Under the pieces are notes generated by a model that did not search any database, was not told where the DNA came from, and was given only the letters and a program-made list of their open reading frames with translations. This document shows positions 27,218-33,175 of a DNA stretch of 33,175 bases, piece by piece. Position 1 is the first letter of the stretch. Each line of letters opens with the position of its first letter. This stretch comes from CAZCAC01 sp964496575 (lineage in GTDB: Bacteria > Planctomycetota > UBA1135 > GCA-002686595), in assembly GCA_964496575.1 (NCBI GenBank), contig CAZCAC010000095.1, positions 1-33,175 of the forward strand, written 5' to 3'. The translations under genes and the position numbers were made by a program.

Positions 27218-27282
27218 GCTTGCTTCCAATCGCCGTCGAGGACGACCGATCCCCGGCGATGCGGGTGCCGTGATTCCTGCCT
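27214..27282 (-). pseudogene. Remnant 3' end of a lost upstream CHAT paralogue
   Basis: Just upstream of the CHAT gene the minus strand reads PHRRGSVVLDGDWKQA before a TGA at 27216-27214. The present CHAT protein ends PYHWGAFVLDGDWR, so 8 of 13 aligned residues agree and 21 bp are identical. The remnant stop overlaps the CHAT ATG as ATGA, the same coupling seen elsewhere in this window. A stop (TAG at 27285-27283) closes the frame upstream, so only about 20 codons are left. I read this as the tail of a tandem CHAT copy, mostly deleted. It could also be a small recombination scar. Confidence 0.6.
27225..27245. repeat. 21-bp direct repeat, copy upstream of the CHAT gene
   Basis: Second copy of the repeat at 23827-23847, in the same orientation. 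It lies directly before the CHAT start and contains its ribosome site. The two copies bracket the whole CHAT gene. Confidence 0.85.
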
Positions 27283-27514
27283 CTACTGCTGGTCAGGCCG
27301 CTCGGTCCGTGACCTCTCCGCTCTCCTGATACTCCCTTCGTTCGAATCCGACAACGACAAAACCAGAAGGAGCCATCCGGGCGGTGTGCTGGTCCACTGA
27401 TCGTCGTCGGTCTTCCAGGGCCGAACCCAGGGCTCTGCGCATCGATGTCGAGGTGGCGGAGAATGCACGGGCTTCGTATCATCCTGCTCAGGCACTACCT
27501 GGAGGTTCGCTCGC

Positions 27515-28351
27515 ATGCTGATCGCCAAACCCGACGGTCCCGTCGAATCGCTTCCCGAGTTGATCCAGGGCCTCGAGGCCCGAGTCGGGCAGTTCGCGGA
27601 GGCGAACAAGGACGAGATCATCTTCCCCGGCCACGAGCAGGGCTTCACCCGCCTGCTCGTCTCACTCGGCTCGCTGGTCGGTTCCCTCCTGTGCTGGCTG
27701 GCCTTCTTCTTCTCGGGAGTGTTCACCGATTCCGACGCCGTTCGCTTCGGCTTCGTCGGCGTCGCCCTGCTGCTCGGACTGTACAACCGCATCGACGACC
27801 GCCGGGAGAAGAAGCGCGTCAAGCGGTACAACGAGGGCGCGCGGATCGGGCTGGGTGCGACCGTGATGTTCGCCACCGCCCTGCTCGAGCCGGGACACAC
27901 CGAGGCGGAGTTCGGCCTGGCCATCATGACGACGGACCGGGGGCTGCAAGCGGACGCCGACCGCCTGGCGAGGATGGCCGACCATCTCTACGCGCTGGGT
28001 CACGAGGGGCTCGAGCCGATCCCCGAGCACCTGACGGAAGCGGTCGAGCGCTTGCGCGGCGATCGCGTCGATCACCAGAAGTGGATCCTCCTGCCGAGAG
28101 AATTCACCGGGAACGACGAGACCTGGTTGGTGGCCGTTCTCTTCTACCCCGAGCTCCTGCCCCGAGGGTGCGTCGATCGCACCCTCTGGCCGGTGCTCTA
28201 CCACCAGGACGACCGCGACGTCGGGCTGATGGTGCCGGACCGGGAGCTGTGGTGGGAGCCGCGGGTGGATCGGTTCATGGAGGTCTGGGAGGACACCCCG
28301 CCCGAAGGGTCCGAGGAGCTCGTCGAGGCCGGCGAAGTCGCGTCCTCCTGA
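27515..28351 (+). CDS. Membrane protein of unknown function, coupled to an M48 peptidase
   Basis: 278 residues from the ATG at 27515 with GGAGG nine bases before it. Hydrophobic segments at about residues 49-72 (LLVSLGSLVGSLLCWLAFFF), 78-95 (FGFVGVALLLGLYNRI) and 112-128 (IGLGATVMFATALLEP) suggest two or three membrane passes; the C-terminal half is soluble and contains KWILLPREFTGNDETWLVAV and WWEPRVDRFMEVWED. I recognise no family. The next gene begins one base after its stop, so the two are surely co-translated, and the protein probably works with the peptidase. Confidence 0.82.
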   Translation: MLIAKPDGPVESLPELIQGLEARVGQFAEANKDEIIFPGHEQGFTRLLVSLGSLVGSLLCWLAFFFSGVFTDSDAVRFGFVGVALLLGLYNRIDDRREKKRVKRYNEGARIGLGATVMFATALLEPGHTEAEFGLAIMTTDRGLQADADRLARMADHLYALGHEGLEPIPEHLTEAVERLRGDRVDHQKWILLPREFTGNDETWLVAVLFYPELLPRGCVDRTLWPVLYHQDDRDVGLMVPDRELWWEPRVDRFMEVWEDTPPEGSEELVEAGEVASS

Positions 28352-28352
28352 G

Positions 28353-30227
28353 GTGACGGTGGCCGAACCCCACGCAGCGATTCTCCACCGACTCGAGGAG
28401 GCGCAACGACCGGCGCTGCCCGCGCCGCCCAGGCTCCGCCTGCTGCTCCTGCTCACCGCGGTCAGCGCCTTCCGTTTCTTCACCGTCGTCCTGCTGCCGT
28501 TCACCTGCTTGCTCATCGTCGCCCTCCCGGTCTTCATCAGGTTCGCCACCGGAGAGCGCGCACCGGGGTTCGTCGGCGAGCTGTGCTGGATCGCTGCCCT
28601 GTGGATCGCCATCGCCTGGTGGCGGACCTTCCGGCGGCGGCCGGCGGAGTCGGGCGACGGCATCGTCCTCGAGCAGGCGCAACATCCGAAGCTCCACGAG
28701 CTGGTCGATCGCCTCGCGCAGGCCACGGGAGCATCGCCGGTCGACGAGATCAGCATCGGGCCCTGGAGCTCCTTCGGTGTTCGCGAGGAGGGCGGCGGGT
28801 TCTTCGGCGGGAAGCGGCGGTACCTGCTGTCGCTCGACCAGAACGACCTCGAGAAGCTCGACCTCGCCGAGCTCACCTCGATCCTCGGACACGAGCTCGC
28901 GCACTTCAGCGAGGGACACACGCGGCAGGGACTGAAGCTCGCTCGCCGGACGCGCTTCCTGTGGGTGCTTGGCGAGGAGCTGGCGAAGAGCCGGTGGCGC
29001 TTCGCCAATCCCATCTACCTCGAGCTGTTGCTGTTCACCGCGATCTTCGACCGGCTGTACGCCTCGATATCCCGCCGCCAGGAGCTGCAGTCGGACGCGA
29101 TGGCGATCCACCTCGTCGGGCCGCACGCGTTCGCGAGCTCCCTCGGGAAGGAGGTCCGGGGAGCGGTCAAGACGCGGTCGTGTCTGCCCCGCTACCTCGA
29201 CGCCGCGGCTTCCGCGGGGGACCGCCGGCGGAACATCCTGCGCGAGGTCGAGGAACACGAGCCGACCCCCGAGGAGGCCGAACTGCTGCGCGAGCGCATC
29301 GACGCGGAGTATCACGCGACGACGAGGCGCTACGACTCTCACCCCTCCATCACGGAGCGGCTCGAGCAGGCGCAGCACCTCGCGCGGCAGCACCCAGAGC
29401 TGGCCGAGCTGGAGGCCCTGCGCGGGGGCGGAGCGGCCTACGACGTGCTCCTCGCCGGCGGTTGGCGACCGCTGGAGGTCACCGTCTCCACCGCGCTGAT
29501 CGCGCGGGAGCTGGGCGTGCTACACGGCGCGATCGGACTGCGCGGCGAGCTGAAGGTCCCGCCCGGCGAGCTGCACCTGCCCCCTGTCTCGGTCCACAAG
29601 TTCCACGCGGTGACCACTCTCACCCTGCTGATCGGCGCGATCGGCGGACTGCTGCTCTTCGGCGTCTTTCTCGCCGTCGCGGTCGTCACTCCCGAAGAGG
29701 TGCCCGAGGCGGCGCGGGAGATCCTGATGGTCATCGAGGGGAGCTTCCTGGCGATGTTGCTCGTCGCTCTGTGGGCGCGCGGGGTACGTCTCACCTCGAG
29801 TGCCTCGGGGCTGGTCTGGGACGGATTCCTCGGCCGCGAACGAATCGCCTGGGACGACGTCGAGGCGTTGCGAGCGAATCGCAAGCGCCTTCAGGTCATC
29901 GGGCTCTCCGGAGGCCGGCAACTAACCTTCACCGTGCGCGGGGATCGCCCCGACCGTTACCGTCTCGCCGACGTGATCCTCGAGCTCTCCCCTCGACTGG
30001 CGTTCGTGGGCTGGGGCACCGGTCTCGCCCGGGTCGAACGGCCGCATGCCGGGATCGCCGAGCTCCCCGACAAGGTCTGGGAGGAGGATGACGAGCTCCA
30101 CGTCGAGGGCCCCGGCGCGACGCGCCTCTCCATCGGTGATTCCCACCCGCTCCACGCGGCGATCCGCGAGGCGCTTCAGCGCCGGCTGCTGCCCGCGATG
30201 CTCGAGCGGGACCGTGAGCGGGCGTAG
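28353..30227 (+). CDS. Integral-membrane M48-family zinc metallopeptidase
   Basis: 624 residues from a GTG at 28353, one base after the previous stop; a GTG at 28359 with GAGG five bases before it is an alternative. Two N-terminal membrane segments (FFTVVLLPFTCLLIVALPVF, LCWIAALWIAIAWW) precede the peptidase domain, where LTSILGHELAHFSEGH gives the HExxH site (His180, Glu181, His184) and RRQELQSDAMAI the third zinc ligand (ExxxD). Two more membrane segments follow (LTLLIGAIGGLLLFGVFLA, ILMVIEGSFLAMLLVALWA) and the end looks like a PH-like domain (GLVWDGFLGRERIAWDDVEA). M48 enzymes such as HtpX and Ste24 degrade or process membrane proteins. The actual substrate is unknown. Confidence 0.87.
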   Translation: MTVAEPHAAILHRLEEAQRPALPAPPRLRLLLLLTAVSAFRFFTVVLLPFTCLLIVALPVFIRFATGERAPGFVGELCWIAALWIAIAWWRTFRRRPAESGDGIVLEQAQHPKLHELVDRLAQATGASPVDEISIGPWSSFGVREEGGGFFGGKRRYLLSLDQNDLEKLDLAELTSILGHELAHFSEGHTRQGLKLARRTRFLWVLGEELAKSRWRFANPIYLELLLFTAIFDRLYASISRRQELQSDAMAIHLVGPHAFASSLGKEVRGAVKTRSCLPRYLDAAASAGDRRRNILREVEEHEPTPEEAELLRERIDAEYHATTRRYDSHPSITERLEQAQHLARQHPELAELEALRGGGAAYDVLLAGGWRPLEVTVSTALIARELGVLHGAIGLRGELKVPPGELHLPPVSVHKFHAVTTLTLLIGAIGGLLLFGVFLAVAVVTPEEVPEAAREILMVIEGSFLAMLLVALWARGVRLTSSASGLVWDGFLGRERIAWDDVEALRANRKRLQVIGLSGGRQLTFTVRGDRPDRYRLADVILELSPRLAFVGWGTGLARVERPHAGIAELPDKVWEEDDELHVEGPGATRLSIGDSHPLHAAIREALQRRLLPAMLERDRERA

Positions 30228-30309
30228 ACGCGCCGGTTGCAGCGCCAGGATCGGATGGTCGGGCGGCGGAGGTGAGCCGAACGACACGAAGCCCGCGCTG
30301 GCTCGCCGT

Positions 30310-31206
30310 CTACAGGTAGTAGCCGGTACAGGAACGGCAAAGCTCGATATCGTCCTTGCGCCCTTCGCCGAACAGGCGGAGCATTTCCTGGCGCTTCGCC
30401 GAGTGGAAGATCTCGCGCAGGCTCGCTTCGTGGATGCTGCCGATCACGCCCCGGGCGTTCAGGTCCGCGCAGCACACCGTGGCGCGGCCGTCGGGCAAGA
30501 GGACCAGGTTCTTGATCAGGAAGTAGCAGACCTTGCCCCGGTTGACTTCCTCGTGCCAGCGGTAGCCGCTGTCGTCGATCCCCAGCTCCTCGCTGCCGTC
30601 CCAGTTGTGCGGGTGCCGCAACGACACCTCGTCGATGCGGGCGAACAGCTCCTGGAACTCCTCCTCCATCCAGTCCGTGGTCAGGGGCCGCTCCGGATCG
30701 ACGACGCTGACGACTCCGGTACGGATCGGGCGCCGGCTCTCGGCATTCAGCTCGATGAAGCGTGAAACGTTCCGGCGGACCTTCTCCCACTTCGCCGGAG
30801 CGCGTAGCTCTTCGAAGGTCGCCACCGTCCCGCCGTCGATGCTCACGCGCAGGACGTCCAGCGCCTCGGACTCGATCAGCACCCGGGACTTCGCCTCGCC
30901 GAGCGCGACGGCGTTGGTCAACAGGTTGACCTCCGGCAGGCGGTCCTTGAAGCGCGCCACGACCGCCAGCATCTCGGCCAGACGGGGGTGCAGCAGCGTC
31001 TCCCCCCCGCTGTGCAGCTCGATGCGATTCAGCTGGAAGCCCCCGGGGCCGACGAGGTCCGAGAGAATCCTCTCCAGCGTTTCGGCCGACATGAGCTGCT
31101 GCGGCTTCGTGTGATCCAGGCTGCACCACTTGCAGCGCAGGTTGCAGGAAGAGCAGAGCTCGATGTTCATCCACTCCAGCGTGTCGGGGGCGTTCACGCG
31201 GGCCAT
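30310..31206 (-). CDS. Radical SAM protein with SPASM-type C-terminus
   Basis: 298 residues. The radical SAM motif is NIELCSSCNLRCKWCSL: Cys21-x3-Cys25-x2-Cys28 binds the 4Fe-4S cluster that cleaves S-adenosylmethionine. A GGETLLHP stretch corresponds to the SAM-binding GGE motif. The C-terminus has a SPASM-like set of cysteines (KVCYFLIK, GRATVCCADLNARGVIGSI, ELCRSCTGYYL) for extra clusters, as in enzymes that modify peptides or proteins (anSME, PqqE) or other substrates. No peptide precursor gene is seen nearby. It is convergent with the M48 gene and divergent from the M64 gene (139 bp). Its substrate cannot be stated. Confidence 0.9.
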   Translation of the reverse strand: MARVNAPDTLEWMNIELCSSCNLRCKWCSLDHTKPQQLMSAETLERILSDLVGPGGFQLNRIELHSGGETLLHPRLAEMLAVVARFKDRLPEVNLLTNAVALGEAKSRVLIESEALDVLRVSIDGGTVATFEELRAPAKWEKVRRNVSRFIELNAESRRPIRTGVVSVVDPERPLTTDWMEEEFQELFARIDEVSLRHPHNWDGSEELGIDDSGYRWHEEVNRGKVCYFLIKNLVLLPDGRATVCCADLNARGVIGSIHEASLREIFHSAKRQEMLRLFGEGRKDDIELCRSCTGYYL

Positions 31207-31345
31207 CCTCGGAAGTACCTACGAGAGTGTCCAGCGGGAGGTCGGCGCTTTGTCGTTGCCGGTTCGAGGCCAGGGGCGTATCAAGGGCGGGGCCTCCGGC
31301 TCGGGTCGATCCCTGAGCCCGGTCGGATCACCTACCTGAATCACC

Positions 31346-32818
31346 ATGCTGCTACTCCCCTGCCTGTTGATCTGCCTCACCAACCCGGCGCCCGGTGCGG
31401 AGGATCTTGTCCGCTTTGACGATCACTTCCTCGATCGCACGATGCGCCTCGACCTGATCCAGTTCGGCGACGCCGAACAGCTCTCCTTCTCGATCGATCA
31501 GGTCCTCGAGGAGGGAAGCTGGGCGGGAAACCCGCGTCGCCTGCTCGACGACAGCGGGCAGGGGATGTACTTCGTCGAGGTCCGTGAGCTCGACACGGAG
31601 GAGCTGCTGTACTCCCGCGGGTTCGCGACCCTCTTCGGTGAGTACCAGACGACGGCCGACGCGAAGAACGGACTGAAGCGCTCCTACCATCACGCCGTCC
31701 GGATTCCCTTTCCGCGGCGACCGGTGACCCTCGTCATCGACGGGCGCGGCGCAGGGAATCTCCTCGAGCCGATCTTCACCGCGCGGATCGATCCGGCGAA
31801 CGTGAACATCATCCGCGAGAGGCCGCACAGCGGGGTGACGGTGAAGGAGATCGTCATCAACGGACCTCCCCACCGGCAGGTCGACCTCGCCCTGGTCGCC
31901 GAGGGCTACACCGCCGAGGAGCAGGATGAGTTCTGGAAAGACGCTGCACGCTTCGCTGGGGTGATCCTGCGCACCCAGCCGTTCGAGCGCCGGAAGGAAG
32001 ACGTCAGCATCCGGGCCGTCTTCTTCCCCTCGGCGGAGAGTGGAGTCGACCAGCCGCGCAAGGGGATCTTCCGGAACACCGCGGTCGATTCCGCGTTCAA
32101 TTCGCTCGATCTCGATCGCTACCTGCTGATCGACGACACGCGGGCCATGCGGGACATCGCCGCCGCGGCGCCCTACGATCACCTCCTGGTGCTGGCGAAC
32201 TCGAGTCGCTACGGCGGCGGCGGAATCCACGGCGACTACTGCATCTCCACCGTCGACCACGCGCAGAGCGAGTTCGTCCTGATGCACGAGCTCGGCCACG
32301 CCTTCGGCAACCTGGCCGACGAGTACTTCGGCGCGGAGGTCGCCTACAACGAGTTCTTTCCCGCGGGCCAGGAGCCGCACGAGCCCAACATCACCGCGCT
32401 GCTCGATCCCGAGGACGTGAAGTGGAAGCACCTCCTGACCCCCGGCATCCCGATCCCGACGCCGTGGGGACAGGATGAGATCGCGGAGCTGGATGCGCGC
32501 TCGAGCACGCTTCGGGAGGAAATGCGCGCGAAGCTCGAGGAGCCGGGGAGAACGCGGAAGGAGCTCGGCGACCTGCGTAGCGAATACCGCGCGAAGCTCG
32601 GCGAGCTGGACGATCAGGCGGACCGGATCCGCCGGCACTACCAGGAGCTCTACCGCGGCAAGGTCGGCGTCTTCGAGGGCGCCGGCTACTCACCGAAAGG
32701 CCTCTATCGCTCCGAGGTTCACGTCGGCATGTTCCACGAGGGTTCCTATGGACCGGTGAGCGAGGCGGCGATCGAGCGGGTGATCGACCAGCTCACCACG
32801 GGAGGTTCCAGACCATGA
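31346..32818 (+). CDS. M64-family (IgA protease-like) zinc metallopeptidase, exported
   Basis: 490 residues from ATG 31346; a TGA in frame just upstream makes this the earliest start. A short signal sequence (MLLLPCLLICLTNPAPGA) is followed by an M64 N-terminal beta domain (about 20-155) and the peptidase domain: DLALVAEGYTAEEQDEFWKD, HGDYCISTVDHAQSEF, and the zinc site LMHELGHAFGNLADEY (His314, Glu315, His318). A 60-residue Glu/Arg-rich coiled-coil stretch at about 375-435 interrupts the usual path between GIPIPTPW and YRGKVGVFEGAGY. The family includes bacterial IgA proteases of gut Bacteroides. The stop overlaps the fucosidase start (ATGA), so the two are coupled and probably attack glycoproteins together. 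Confidence 0.9.
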   Translation: MLLLPCLLICLTNPAPGAEDLVRFDDHFLDRTMRLDLIQFGDAEQLSFSIDQVLEEGSWAGNPRRLLDDSGQGMYFVEVRELDTEELLYSRGFATLFGEYQTTADAKNGLKRSYHHAVRIPFPRRPVTLVIDGRGAGNLLEPIFTARIDPANVNIIRERPHSGVTVKEIVINGPPHRQVDLALVAEGYTAEEQDEFWKDAARFAGVILRTQPFERRKEDVSIRAVFFPSAESGVDQPRKGIFRNTAVDSAFNSLDLDRYLLIDDTRAMRDIAAAAPYDHLLVLANSSRYGGGGIHGDYCISTVDHAQSEFVLMHELGHAFGNLADEYFGAEVAYNEFFPAGQEPHEPNITALLDPEDVKWKHLLTPGIPIPTPWGQDEIAELDARSSTLREEMRAKLEEPGRTRKELGDLRSEYRAKLGELDDQADRIRRHYQELYRGKVGVFEGAGYSPKGLYRSEVHVGMFHEGSYGPVSEAAIERVIDQLTTGGSRP

Positions 32819-33175
32819 TCGATCTCGCGACGATCCTGACGGCGGGGATGCTGCTGGGAGCTCCGGCGGCGGGCGGGCAGCAGCCCGCCGGCGAGGAGGC
32901 GGAGAAGCTCGCCCGGCCTGACGCGGCCCAGTACGCCTACCACGAGCTGGAGCGGATCCAGTTCGTCTGCCTCGACCCCTGCACCTGGCAGGGGCGGGAG
33001 TACGACGATCACTCGACCGACCTGGCTGAGATGCGCCTGCCGAAGCTCGACGTCGATCAGTGGTGCGAGGCGGCGAAGTCGTGGGGCGCGAAGGAGATCC
33101 TGTTCGTCGCCAAGCACACCGGCGGCTTCTGCTGGTGGCAGACGGAGACGTCCGACTACAGCGTCAAGAACATCG
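32815..33175 (+). CDS. GH29 alpha-L-fucosidase, N-terminal part (cut by window end)
   Basis: The frame starts with ATG at 32815, overlapping the M64 stop as ATGA, with GGGAGG nine bases before it, and stays open to the window edge (120 codons). A signal-like segment (MIDLATILTAGMLLGAPAAG) is followed by sequence typical of family 29 glycoside hydrolases: HSTDLAEMRLPKLDVDQWCE and especially AKEILFVAKHTGGFCWWQ, matching the 'AKY..LTAKHHDGF..W' signature, then TSDYSVKNI. GH29 enzymes remove fucose from glycans by a retaining mechanism; the catalytic Asp lies beyond the window and cannot be checked. Likely exported, acting with the M64 peptidase. Confidence 0.85.
   Translation, partial: MIDLATILTAGMLLGAPAAGGQQPAGEEAEKLARPDAAQYAYHELERIQFVCLDPCTWQGREYDDHSTDLAEMRLPKLDVDQWCEAAKSWGAKEILFVAKHTGGFCWWQTETSDYSVKNI

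Noticed and set aside
30224..30313. Inverted arms GTAGACG and CGTCTAC spanning the gap between the M48 and radical SAM genes
   Set aside because: Seven-bp arms 76 bases apart that both contain the TAG stop codons; more likely coincidence than a structure.

Overview
The window is about 33 kb of GC-rich, gene-dense DNA from a Gram-negative, lipoprotein-rich bacterium. The best guess is a member of the Planctomycetota, possibly near the Saltatorellus/Rohdeia-type lineages. This rests on a C-terminal module of the form 'GDG-x2-CAGG ... GDTRYYQAW' in two secreted beta-helix proteins, a Ser/Thr kinase fused to a large repeat region, a secreted TPR-CHAT protein, and a BlaI/M56 pair of planctomycete type. 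The phylum is inferred from recalled family features, with no rRNA in the window to confirm it. No tRNA, rRNA, CRISPR array or insertion sequence was seen.

Left part (1-18 kb, almost all minus strand). Two lipoprotein genes (1-454 partial, 499-1764) are followed by a secreted right-handed beta-helix protein (1900-3948) bounded by hairpins at 1853-1883 and 4217-4252. Then comes a long operon transcribed right to left. It starts with an outer-membrane TonB-dependent receptor (12498-15527), then DUF3450, a long TtpC-type ExbB-like protein, a short ExbB, ExbD, TonB, a TPR lipoprotein and one or two Sel1-repeat lipoproteins (to 4290). Genes in it overlap or lie a few bases apart. This is a complete energised outer-membrane transport machine of the kind known as the TtpC/TonB2 system in Vibrio. 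Upstream of it lie a small lipoprotein (15758-16342) and a second beta-helix protein (16637-17823) with a frameshift near its end. Both beta-helix proteins carry the same C-terminal module.

Middle part (18-27 kb). A BlaI-type repressor and a membrane M56 metallopeptidase (antirepressor-like) overlap by ATGA and are preceded by two adjacent 16-bp dyads that look like BlaI operators. A receptor-type Ser/Thr kinase with a large repeat region follows. It converges on a predicted exported protein with a PPC-like domain, nine 42-residue TPRs and a caspase-like CHAT domain. Just upstream of the CHAT gene sits what looks like the last ~20 codons of a lost paralogue, sharing a 21-bp perfect repeat with the present gene's end.

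Right part (27.5-33 kb). A membrane protein of unknown function is coupled to an integral-membrane M48 peptidase. These are followed by a convergent radical SAM/SPASM protein, then an M64 (IgA-protease-like) peptidase whose stop overlaps the start of a GH29 alpha-L-fucosidase that runs off the window. The last pair suggests glycoprotein breakdown.
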